From positions 682,001 through 746,000 of the forward strand of contig NZ_NOXW01000021.1 of NCBI RefSeq assembly GCF_002251855.1: DNA of 64,000 nucleotides. Direction: 5' to 3'. The stretch is from Rhodoferax sp. TH121. GTDB lineage: Bacteria; Pseudomonadota; Gammaproteobacteria; Burkholderiales; Burkholderiaceae_C. The position numbers and the translations under genes were made by a program. This document shows, one piece after another, positions 1 through 7,297 of this stretch; positions within the stretch are counted from its first letter, which is position 1; each line of letters begins with the position of its first letter. Below the pieces are notes generated by a model, which was not told the DNA's origin, did not search any database, and was given only the letters and a program-made list of their open reading frames with translations.

Positions 1-1
1 G

Positions 2-46
2 TTTGACGCTGCCCAGCCTAGCCGCTGCCCTGACTTCATGCCATGA
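2..46 (+). CDS. possible C-terminal end of the gene upstream of pgeF (partial)
   Basis: One frame stays open from the window edge and stops in a TGA whose last bases overlap the ATG of pgeF (ATGA). Only 14 codons are visible and they show no recognisable motif. In many proteobacteria rluD precedes pgeF, so rluD is the obvious guess, but this tail cannot confirm it. It is listed because the 4-base stop/start overlap recurs at many real junctions in this window. Confidence 0.25.
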   Translation, partial: FDAAQPSRCPDFMP

Positions 47-840
47 GCAGGCCAGCAGATTGGCTGGTGCCTGATTGGCCCGCCCCAGCAAGGGTGAAGG
101 CGGTGTTCACCACCCGCAGCGGCGGCCAGTCGCGCGCGCCATATGGCAGCCTGAACCTGGGGACCCATGTGGGTGACGAGCTGGCCGATGTGCTGGCCAA
201 TCGCGCCGTTTTGCAGCGTGCCTTGGGTGTCCGGCCGGTGTTTCTGGAGCAGGTGCATGGCACGCAGGTGCAGACGCTAGCGCTGGACACGCCCGATGGT
301 ACGGTGGCCGACGCCTGCCTGAGCACCCAGACTGGCGTGGCTTGCACCATCATGGTGGCGGACTGCCTGCCCATCCTGCTATGCGATGCCAGCGGCCGCT
401 GGGTGGCTGGGGCCCATGCGGGCTGGCGGGGGCTTGCGGGTCAGAGTGGCGTGGGCGTGGTGGAAAGTACGCTGGCGGCTGTTTGCAAAGAAAAAGTGGC
501 TCTAGCCCCCGTGCATAGTGCGCAAGCAGCTCCTGAAATCATAGCGTGGTTGGGGCCTTGCATTGGGCCTACCGCGTTTGAAGTGGGGGATGAAGTGCGC
601 GCAGCCTTCGTGGACAGCGATGCGGCGGCTATCGAATGCTTTGTGCCCGCCAGCCCTGGCAAGTGGTTGGCGAACCTGCCGGCCCTGGCGCGCAGGCGCC
701 TGGCGGCGGCAGGTGTGAAGGCGGTTTACGGTAACGACGGCAGTGCACCCTGGTGCACGGTTAACAACCCGTCACATTTCTTTTCCCACCGGCGCGACCG
801 GGTCAGCGGCCGTCTGGCCGCCTGCATCTGGCTGGGCTGA
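43..840 (+). CDS. pgeF: PgeF/YfiH family (peptidoglycan editing factor, laccase-domain protein)
   Basis: 265 residues, normal length for the DUF152/YfiH family. The three metal-site residues are visible: His72 in VHGTQV, Cys108 in VADCLP and His125 in AHAGWRG. The C-terminal SHRRD..SGR segment is also typical. Family members are known as polyphenol-oxidase-like enzymes, and in E. coli PgeF removes wrongly incorporated serine from muropeptide precursors; the second role is inferred here by family. Residues about 150-168 are encoded by a copy of dispersed repeat R1 (491-545), an in-frame addition between two conserved blocks. The last 69 bases overlap the oppositely oriented small membrane gene. 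The ATG overlaps the stop of the preceding frame. Confidence 0.9.
   Translation: MSRPADWLVPDWPAPARVKAVFTTRSGGQSRAPYGSLNLGTHVGDELADVLANRAVLQRALGVRPVFLEQVHGTQVQTLALDTPDGTVADACLSTQTGVACTIMVADCLPILLCDASGRWVAGAHAGWRGLAGQSGVGVVESTLAAVCKEKVALAPVHSAQAAPEIIAWLGPCIGPTAFEVGDEVRAAFVDSDAAAIECFVPASPGKWLANLPALARRRLAAAGVKAVYGNDGSAPWCTVNNPSHFFSHRRDRVSGRLAACIWLG
491..545 (-). repeat. dispersed repeat R1, copy 1 (inside pgeF)
   Basis: Read on the minus strand it begins GCTATGATTTCAGGAGCTGC and contains the TTGCGCA centre and the GGGGGCTAGAGCC tail shared by the other copies. It lies in frame in pgeF and adds a peptide containing SAQAAPEIIA. Confidence 0.8.
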
Positions 841-1101
841 GACTGCTCCCGTAGCGGGGGAGGCAGCGGCAGCAGCCGCTGCGTGGGCGGCAATGGCTGC
901 TTCACGCTCGGCCATCTCTTGCGCCCGAATCTTGCGTTTGCGGGCCGGTGTGCCCATGAAATACATCATCAGCGCGACCGGCAGCAGGCCATACAAAACA
1001 AAGGTCACGATGGCACCCAGCACGGTGCCAGTGGTGTTGGTGGCTTCGGCCACACTCATCATGAGGGCCACGTAGAGCCAGGCGATCGGAATGATGTACA
1101 T
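772..1101 (-). CDS. small inner-membrane protein of unknown function
   Basis: 109 residues. Two hydrophobic stretches (about residues 1-18 and 26-47) are followed by a basic segment (ARKRKIR) and an Ala-rich, low-complexity tail, so it should be a two-helix membrane protein with a cytoplasmic tail. I do not recognise a named family. Its 3' end overlaps pgeF by 69 bases in the antisense direction, yet both frames look real, because pgeF keeps its conserved C-terminus and this protein has a clear membrane-then-charged pattern. It stands alone, with phaC starting divergently 92 bases upstream. The variable Ala-rich tail is the part that lies over pgeF. Confidence 0.65.
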   Translation of the reverse strand: MYIIPIAWLYVALMMSVAEATNTTGTVLGAIVTFVLYGLLPVALMMYFMGTPARKRKIRAQEMAEREAAIAAHAAAAAAASPATGAVSAQPDAGGQTAADPVAPVGKEM

Positions 1102-1193
1102 AGGGTTTCCCTTGGGGCTTGTCAGGATAGCGCAGGCCCGAGGCTGCCATACTTGGGCGTTAGACTAGACCCACTAATTTCGAAGGTGATGGC

Positions 1194-2927
1194 GTGACCC
1201 AATCCAATCCCGACTTTTTGGCCCAGGCTACGCAACAGTTCCAGCAAGCTTTCTCCCAGAGCTGGACCAAGGCACTGGAGTCCTTCCAAGGGCTCGATTT
1301 GGGAGCGGCCGGCGCCGGTTTCCCCGCCATGGCCGAAAAACCACCCGAAATCCATTTCGCCCCCGAGAAGCTGCAAGCCCTGCAACAGCAGTACCTGCAG
1401 GAGGCCATGGGCCTGTTCAGTCAGGGGCTGAGCCAGCCCGCGCAGGTTGCTGCCAGTACCGACCGCCGTTTTGCTGCGCCCGCCTGGGGTGACAACCCGG
1501 TGGCAGCCTACGCTGCTGCGGTCTACCTACTCAATGCGCGCACCCTCATGGGGTTGGCTGAAGCGGTAGACACGGACGCCAAGACCAAGAGCCGTATCCG
1601 CTTTGCCGTGGAGCAGTGGATGGCCGCCGCCGCACCCAGCAACTTCCTGGCTTTCAATGCCGAGGCGCAGAAAAAAGCGATCGAGACCAAGGGAGAGAGC
1701 ATCGCCAAGGGCGTGAAGAATCTGGTGCACGACATCCAGCAAGGCCATGTGTCCATGACGGATGAAAGCCTGTTTGAGGTGGGCAAGAACGTGGCGACGA
1801 CCGAAGGTGCTGTGGTTTTCGAGAACGAGCTGTTCCAGCTCATCGAATACAAGCCGCTCACCACCAAGGTTTTTGAGAAGCCGTTTTTGCTGGTGCCCCC
1901 GTGCATCAACAAGTTCTATATCCTGGACCTGCAGCCCGAGAACTCCTTGATCCGCTACGCAGTGGAGCAGGGCCACCGCACCTTTGTGGTGAGCTGGCGC
2001 AACCCCGACCCCACGCTGGCCCACAAGACCTGGGATGACTACATTGAAGGCGCCGTCATCAAGGCCATTGGTGTGACGCGCGAAATCAGCGGTGCTTCCA
2101 GCATTAATGCTCTGGGCTTTTGCGTGGGCGGCACCATGCTGGGCACCGCGCTGGGCGTGCTGGCCGCGCGCGGCGAGCAGCCCGTGGACAGCGCCACCTT
2201 CCTCACCACCTTCCTTGATTTTTCAGATACAGGCATCTTGGATGTCTTTATTGACGAGGCCATGGTCAAGTTCCGTGAGGCGGAATTCGCCAAGGGCGGC
2301 CTTATGAAAGGGCAGGATCTGGCCAGTACCTTCAGTTTTCTGCGCCCCAACGACCTGGTGTGGAACTACGTGGTGGGCAACTACCTCAAGGGCGAAACGC
2401 CGCCACCGTTTGATCTGCTGTACTGGAACAGCGACAGCACCAACTTGCCCGGTCCTTGGTACGCCTGGTATCTGCGCAACACCTACTTGGAAAACAACCT
2501 CAAGAAGCCCGGCAAGCTCACGGTTTGTGGCGAGAAGCTGGACCTGGGTGCAGTCGATATCCCGGTCTACATCTACGGATCGCGTGAGGACCATATCGTG
2601 CCCATCGGCGGCGCCTACGCCTCCACGCAAATCCTGCCTGGCAAGAAACGCTTTGTGCAGGGTGCGTCTGGACACATTGCCGGTGTGATCAACCCACCGG
2701 CCAAGAACAAACGCAGCCACTGGATACGCGCCGACGGCAAGTTGCCCAAGAAGCACGCGCAGTGGCTGGAGGGCGCGACCGAACATGCCGGCAGTTGGTG
2801 GACCGACTGGTCCCAGTGGCTCAAGGGCCATGCTGGCAAGCAAATTGCTGCGCCAAAGGGCTATGGCAAGGGGAAGTACAAAGTCATAGAGGCGGCTCCG
2901 GGTCGTTATGTCCAAGCCAAAGCTTGA
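1194..2927 (+). CDS. phaC: class I poly(3-hydroxyalkanoate) synthase PhaC
   Basis: 577 residues, the size of class I synthases. It polymerises (R)-3-hydroxybutyryl-CoA into polyhydroxybutyrate on the granule surface. The lipase-like box appears as GFCVGG with the nucleophile Cys310; Asp466 (SREDH) and His494 (SGHIAG) complete the triad, with spacing matching class I enzymes. The N-terminal third is the variable PhaC_N region. The start is a GTG after a GAAGGTGA ribosome site. It opens the phaC-phaA-phaB operon, with phaA starting 36 bases downstream of its stop, so synthesis from acetyl-CoA to polymer is encoded together. No phasin or PhaR gene is nearby. Confidence 0.97.
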   Translation: MTQSNPDFLAQATQQFQQAFSQSWTKALESFQGLDLGAAGAGFPAMAEKPPEIHFAPEKLQALQQQYLQEAMGLFSQGLSQPAQVAASTDRRFAAPAWGDNPVAAYAAAVYLLNARTLMGLAEAVDTDAKTKSRIRFAVEQWMAAAAPSNFLAFNAEAQKKAIETKGESIAKGVKNLVHDIQQGHVSMTDESLFEVGKNVATTEGAVVFENELFQLIEYKPLTTKVFEKPFLLVPPCINKFYILDLQPENSLIRYAVEQGHRTFVVSWRNPDPTLAHKTWDDYIEGAVIKAIGVTREISGASSINALGFCVGGTMLGTALGVLAARGEQPVDSATFLTTFLDFSDTGILDVFIDEAMVKFREAEFAKGGLMKGQDLASTFSFLRPNDLVWNYVVGNYLKGETPPPFDLLYWNSDSTNLPGPWYAWYLRNTYLENNLKKPGKLTVCGEKLDLGAVDIPVYIYGSREDHIVPIGGAYASTQILPGKKRFVQGASGHIAGVINPPAKNKRSHWIRADGKLPKKHAQWLEGATEHAGSWWTDWSQWLKGHAGKQIAAPKGYGKGKYKVIEAAPGRYVQAKA

Positions 2928-2963
2928 AGTTTTTTGATTTACCAAGAGAGAAGGAGACACCTG

Positions 2964-4142
2964 ATGGAAGACATCGTCATCGTTGCTGCAGCCCGCACTG
3001 CAGTCGGAAAATTTGGTGGCTCGCTTGCCAAAACCCCCGCGACCGAGCTGGGCAGCATCGTGATCAAGAGCCTGTTGGAGCGCAGCGGCTTGCCCGTTGA
3101 CGCCGTGGGCGAAGTGATTTTGGGCCAAGTGCTGGCCGCTGGCGTGGGCCAGAACCCCGCGCGCCAGGCAGGCATCAAGTCCGGCCTCGCCAAGGAAACC
3201 CCGGCCCTCACCATCAACGCCGTTTGCGGCTCCGGCCTCAAGGCCGTGATGCTGGCGGCCCAGGCTGTGGCCTGGGGTGACAGCGAAATCGTCATCGCCG
3301 GTGGTCAGGAAAACATGAGCGCCTCGCCGCACGTGCTGCTGGGCAGCCGTGATGGCCAGCGCATGGGCGAGTGGAAGATGGCCGACACCATGATCACAGA
3401 CGGCTTGTGGGATGTGTACAACCAATACCACATGGGCATCACAGCCGAGAACGTGGCCAAGGCCCATGGCATCACGCGCGAACAGCAGGACGCCCTGGCG
3501 CTGGGTAGCCAGCAAAAGGCTGCTGCCGCGCAAGACGCGGGCAAGTTCAAGGTTGAAATTGTTCCGGTGTCCATCCCCCAGCGCAAGGGCGATCCCATCA
3601 TTTTCGACACGGACGAGTTCATCAACAAGAAGACCAATGCCGAAGCCTTGGCCGGCCTGCGTCCCGCCTTCGACAAGGCTGGCAGCGTGACCGCTGGAAA
3701 TGCCTCCGGTATCAACGACGGCGCAGCTGGCGTGGTCGTGATGACCGCCAAGAAGGCCGCCGCGTTGGGCCTTACGCCGCTGGCACGCATCGCCAGCTTT
3801 GGCACTACCGGCCTGGACCCTGCGGTCATGGGATTGGGTCCCGTGTCGGCCACGCAGCGCGCCTTGGCCCGCGCTGGCTGGAAGGCGCAAGATGTGGATC
3901 TGTTTGAACTCAACGAAGCCTTTGCCGCGCAAGCCTGCGCCGTCAACAAGCTGCTCGAGATTGACCCCGCCAAGGTGAACGTAAACGGTGGCGCCATCGC
4001 CATCGGCCATCCGATTGGAGCGTCCGGTGCCCGCATCCTGGTGACACTGTTGCACGAAATGCAGCGCAGCGGTGCCAAGAAGGGCGTGGCTTCGCTGTGC
4101 ATTGGCGGCGGCATGGGCGTGGCCTTGGCTGTGGAGCGCTGA
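2964..4142 (+). CDS. phaA: acetyl-CoA acetyltransferase (beta-ketothiolase) PhaA
   Basis: 392 residues. It condenses two acetyl-CoA to acetoacetyl-CoA, the first step of PHB synthesis. The catalytic residues sit at the canonical positions: Cys88 (VCGSGLKA), His349 (GHPIGASG) and Cys379 (CIGGGMG). An in-frame start exists 30 bases further upstream, but the ATG at 2964 has an AAGGAGA site seven bases before it and gives the standard N-terminus (MEDIVIVAAARTAVG), so it is preferred. It is the middle gene of phaCAB; R1 copy 2 lies between it and phaB. Confidence 0.97.
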   Translation: MEDIVIVAAARTAVGKFGGSLAKTPATELGSIVIKSLLERSGLPVDAVGEVILGQVLAAGVGQNPARQAGIKSGLAKETPALTINAVCGSGLKAVMLAAQAVAWGDSEIVIAGGQENMSASPHVLLGSRDGQRMGEWKMADTMITDGLWDVYNQYHMGITAENVAKAHGITREQQDALALGSQQKAAAAQDAGKFKVEIVPVSIPQRKGDPIIFDTDEFINKKTNAEALAGLRPAFDKAGSVTAGNASGINDGAAGVVVMTAKKAAALGLTPLARIASFGTTGLDPAVMGLGPVSATQRALARAGWKAQDVDLFELNEAFAAQACAVNKLLEIDPAKVNVNGGAIAIGHPIGASGARILVTLLHEMQRSGAKKGVASLCIGGGMGVALAVER

Positions 4143-4150
4143 TTTTTAGG

Positions 4151-4205
4151 AGTTTTGGCTGCTAGACTGCATGGAATATGCGCATGCAGCTATGGATTTA
4201 GTAGT
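4151..4205 (-). repeat. dispersed repeat R1, copy 2 (phaA-phaB spacer)
   Basis: Minus-strand reading shows the CATAGCTGC-ATGCGCA-TATTCCATG-GTCTAGCAGCC order of the family, with a TGCATGCGCA centre. It fills most of the spacer within the phaCAB operon, ending 26 bases before the phaB start and leaving the phaB ribosome site intact. Confidence 0.6.
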
Positions 4206-4231
4206 ATTCAATTGAACAACGAGGAAACAAT

Positions 4232-4969
4232 ATGAGTCAAAAAGTAGCGTACGTCACCGGCGGCATGGGTGGCATTGGTACCGCCATTTGCCAACGTCTG
4301 CACAAAGACGGATTCAAGGTCATTGCAGGCTGCGGCCCCACGCGTGACTATGCCAAGTGGTTGGCCGAGCAAAAAGCCTTGGGCTACACCTTTTACGCCT
4401 CGGTGGGCAATGTTGGCGATTGGGATTCCACGGTGGAAGCCTTTACCAAGGCCAAGGCCGAACACGGCAGTGTCGATGTGCTGGTCAACAATGCGGGTAT
4501 CACCAAGGACCGCATGTTCCTGAAAATGACCAAGGAAGACTGGGATGCGGTGATGAATACCAACCTAGACTCCATGTTCAATGTGACCAAGCAAGTGGTG
4601 CCCGACATGGTGGAAAAAGGCTGGGGCCGCATCATCAACATCTCGTCGGTGAACGGCGAGAAGGGGCAAGCCGGTCAGACCAACTACTCGGCCGCCAAGG
4701 CCGGCATGCACGGTTTCTCCATGGCTCTGGCGCAAGAGCTGGCCACCAAGGGCGTGACCGTGAACACCGTGAGCCCTGGTTACATTGGGACCGACATGGT
4801 CAAGGCCATTCGCGAGGATGTGTTGGCCAAGATTGTGGCCACCGTGCCCGTCAAACGCTTGGGCGAGCCGTCCGAGATCGCGTCCATCATTGCTTGGCTG
4901 GCCTCGGAAGAGGGTGGCTACGCCACCGGCGCGGACTTTTCGGTCAACGGTGGTCTGCACATGGGCTGA
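4232..4969 (+). CDS. phaB: NADPH-dependent acetoacetyl-CoA reductase PhaB
   Basis: 245 residues, short-chain dehydrogenase fold. It reduces acetoacetyl-CoA to (R)-3-hydroxybutyryl-CoA for PhaC. The cofactor loop TGGMGGIG is at residues 10-17, NNAG follows, and the Ser-Tyr-Lys catalytic set is in ISSVNG...NYSAAKAG. A GAGGAAAC site precedes the ATG. It is the last gene of phaCAB and is followed within 50 bases by a rho-independent terminator. The catabolic SDR paralog (3-hydroxybutyrate dehydrogenase) is at 59.7-60.4 kb. Confidence 0.96.
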   Translation: MSQKVAYVTGGMGGIGTAICQRLHKDGFKVIAGCGPTRDYAKWLAEQKALGYTFYASVGNVGDWDSTVEAFTKAKAEHGSVDVLVNNAGITKDRMFLKMTKEDWDAVMNTNLDSMFNVTKQVVPDMVEKGWGRIINISSVNGEKGQAGQTNYSAAKAGMHGFSMALAQELATKGVTVNTVSPGYIGTDMVKAIREDVLAKIVATVPVKRLGEPSEIASIIAWLASEEGGYATGADFSVNGGLHMG

Positions 4970-5013
4970 TGGCCTATCGCCTTGCCCCGGCTTGGCCGGG
5001 GAAGTGCCACAAG

Positions 5014-5035
5014 GCCCGCCATGCGCGGGCTTTTT
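5014..5035 (+). terminator. rho-independent terminator of phaCAB
   Basis: A perfect 6-bp stem GCCCGC/GCGGGC with a 5-base loop (CATGC) is followed directly by five T. It lies 44 bases after the phaB stop and 23 bases before the 3' end of the convergent gene. Confidence 0.85.
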
Positions 5036-5057
5036 GTATGGTGCTTTGGCGAGCCGC

Positions 5058-5819
5058 TTAGGGAAGCGACAGCGTGAGATTACGCACCCCGGTCAGATGC
5101 GGACCGGGAACGGCTTGGTTGTCTGCCGCGGGAAGGTAAAACAGGCTGACCGATAGAGGTGTTATGGCTGGTGGCTGGGCCGGGCCCAGCACCGTTGGGC
5201 GCGCAAGCGTCCATTGCCGCTGGGTGTCCGCCTCCAGACTTAGTTCTTCGTCAATCAGAATGCCGCGCTGGGGTGTCAGGCGTGCGACCTCCAGCCGGTA
5301 GCGGCCGGGAAGGCGCCCCTCGAACGTCACTAGCAGCAACCATTCGCCTCGGGCTTGTTCGCTTGCTTTCACGCCCGACACGGTAAAAGCCCCTTGCAAC
5401 GCCGCGGCGTGGCGTGCGGCCCACGCCTGCTGTTCGGCACGGTCGCGTTGTACTTGCGCCACTTGCCGCGCACACTGCGCGGGGGATACGGCGCTGCCAT
5501 CGCCAAAGAGGGTCTTGCGCTCTTTGACCTCGGCACACCAGCTCGCGTTGCCGGTGCGCCGGGCCAGCTCCTGGTAGCAGGCAGAGCGGTAATAGTAGGT
5601 ACGTCCGCCGCCTGGCAGGGCCATCCAGGCGCCATCGGTGAGCCCGCTGACATAGCTGCGTGCAGACATCTGCGCGCAGGCAGTTTCCAATTTCTCGGTG
5701 CTGTACCGGCCAAGATCTTGCGCGACCTTCGCATCCGCATCCGCATCGCCTTGCGCGAGTGAGCTTGCAACGCAAAAAAATGGATAAATGGCCAGGCAAG
5801 CTGCAAATCGCAGTGTCAT
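5058..5819 (-). CDS. secreted protein of unknown function
   Basis: 253 residues from the ATG at 5819, chosen because a GAGAGGA site precedes it and because it puts a clean signal peptide at the N-terminus (MTLRFAACLAIYPFFCVASS, cut near SLAQG). A longer frame to 5858 exists but would bury the signal. The mature protein has four Cys in its first half, suggesting disulphides, and a C-terminal half rich in beta-like segments (GEWLLLVTFEGRLPGRYRLEV). I do not recognise a family. It is monocistronic, convergent with phaB and divergent from the HD-GYP gene. Confidence 0.75.
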   Translation of the reverse strand: MTLRFAACLAIYPFFCVASSLAQGDADADAKVAQDLGRYSTEKLETACAQMSARSYVSGLTDGAWMALPGGGRTYYYRSACYQELARRTGNASWCAEVKERKTLFGDGSAVSPAQCARQVAQVQRDRAEQQAWAARHAAALQGAFTVSGVKASEQARGEWLLLVTFEGRLPGRYRLEVARLTPQRGILIDEELSLEADTQRQWTLARPTVLGPAQPPAITPLSVSLFYLPAADNQAVPGPHLTGVRNLTLSLP

Positions 5820-6004
5820 GGAGGTCCTCTCGATGGGCTGGACAGCCGTTTCGGGCACGCGTAGACGCCATTGTGCACAGCGCCATCGGATACGGTCTGT
5901 TGCAGATATACAGAAACTGAAAGCCCAAGTAGATTTTTCCCCTAGTGACGTGGGGTATGCTCAGAACACTTGACAGACGCAAAGCGCTTCGCAAGCCACT
6001 GACT

Positions 6005-7297
6005 ATGACCATTGAAGATTCCGTTTGGGTAGATATAAAGTCGCTACGCTTGGGGCTTTATATTGAGCTGGATGTGGGCTGGATGTCCCATCCCTTTCCT
6101 ACGGGAAGCTTCAAGATTAGCTCGGCCAAGCAGATCGAAACCCTGCAGACCCTGGGTTTGACCCGTATTCGTTGCATTCCCTCCAAGAGTGATCCCGATC
6201 CTGCTGCAGAGCAAGCTGCTGCCCGTGCGCAGGCACAAGCCGCTGCGCTGGATGAGCGTCAACTGGCCGCCTTGCGCGATAAAGAACAACGCCGGCTGCG
6301 CGCAACGGCGCTGGCTGCGCAAGACCGCGCCCTGGTGGTGTGTGAGCGCCGTTTTGGTGAGTCGGTGCGCCTGTACCGCAAGGCCATGGACCAAGTACAG
6401 ACCCAGCCCAAACTGGTCGCCGAGCAGTGCCAGGCCATGGTCGGCACCTACACCTCGGAGCTCCTAGACAAGGGCGAAGCTTCCATTCGCCTGCTCTCAG
6501 AGGCGGCGGGCGACAAGTCCTCCATGCACCCTGTGAATGTGACGATTGTCAGCCTCTTGCTTGGCAAGGCCATGGGCTTGCAGGCTGCAGAGCTGCAGGA
6601 CCTGGGCGTGGCAGCCTTTCTGCACGACATTGGCAAAGTGAATGTGCCGGATCGCGTGCGCTGGGTGGAAGAAAACTTCTCCACGTCTGAGTACCGCATG
6701 TACCAAGAGCACGTGGTCCAGGGCGTGAACCTGGCGCGGGCCATGGAGCTGCGCCCCGGGGCGCAGTTGGCGCTGGCCCAGCACCATGAGCTGGCCGATG
6801 GCAGTGGTTTTCCGTCGCGCATCAGAGGGGAGGCCATGTCGGTGGCGGGCCGCATCCTCGCGCTCGTGAACCGTTACGACAATCTCTGCAACCCCAGCCG
6901 CCCGGCCACGGCGCTCACTCCGCATGAGGCGCTGTCCCTGATCTTTGCGCAGCTCAAGACCCGTTTTGATGCTGCGGCCCTGAGCGCCTTTATCCGGATG
7001 ATGGGGGTGTACCCGCCGGGATCGGTTGTGCAGCTTATTGATGATCGCTATGCCATCGTGGTATCGGTCAATTCGGCCCGCCCGCTCAAGCCACGCGTCA
7101 TCGTGCATGAGCCCAGCGTGCCCAAGCATGAGGCGCTCATCCTGGACCTGGAGCATGCACCCCAGTTGGGTATCAGGCGCAGCCTCAAACCCGCCAATTT
7201 GCCGCCTTCGGCGCTGGACTACCTGGCGCCACGCCAGCGCATCTGCTATTTCTTCGAACAGGCCCCAGACCCCGAGTCGCCTGAACCCGTGGCATGA
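6005..7297 (+). CDS. DUF3391 plus HD-GYP domain protein, probable cyclic-di-GMP phosphodiesterase
   Basis: 430 residues from the ATG at 6005; a GTG at 5945 in the same frame would add 20 residues without a better ribosome site. The N-terminus matches the DUF3391 pattern (LRLGLYIELD..W..HPFP), followed by an Ala/Arg-rich helical linker. The HD-GYP domain has HDIGK at 207-211 and the second signature as HHELADGSGFP from His260, so GYP is present as GFP. HD-GYP enzymes hydrolyse c-di-GMP with a di- or tri-metal site. The stop overlaps the start of the following GGDEF-EAL gene by four bases, so the two c-di-GMP proteins are translationally coupled. Confidence 0.88.
   Translation: MTIEDSVWVDIKSLRLGLYIELDVGWMSHPFPTGSFKISSAKQIETLQTLGLTRIRCIPSKSDPDPAAEQAAARAQAQAAALDERQLAALRDKEQRRLRATALAAQDRALVVCERRFGESVRLYRKAMDQVQTQPKLVAEQCQAMVGTYTSELLDKGEASIRLLSEAAGDKSSMHPVNVTIVSLLLGKAMGLQAAELQDLGVAAFLHDIGKVNVPDRVRWVEENFSTSEYRMYQEHVVQGVNLARAMELRPGAQLALAQHHELADGSGFPSRIRGEAMSVAGRILALVNRYDNLCNPSRPATALTPHEALSLIFAQLKTRFDAAALSAFIRMMGVYPPGSVVQLIDDRYAIVVSVNSARPLKPRVIVHEPSVPKHEALILDLEHAPQLGIRRSLKPANLPPSALDYLAPRQRICYFFEQAPDPESPEPVA

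Noticed and set aside
1145..1158. 14-base sequence TGCCATACTTGGGC shared upstream of phaC (1145) and of the kinase-HDOD gene (55705), each about 40 bases before the start
   Set aside because: It could be a shared extended -10 promoter, but a 14-base match between two places is expected by chance in a window this size and no -35 fits at normal spacing.
2223..4055. 610-codon open frame on the minus strand opposite phaC and phaA
   Set aside because: It runs across two certain genes, its translation is rich in His/Gly/Arg with no family pattern, and it follows from high-GC codon bias on the plus strand.
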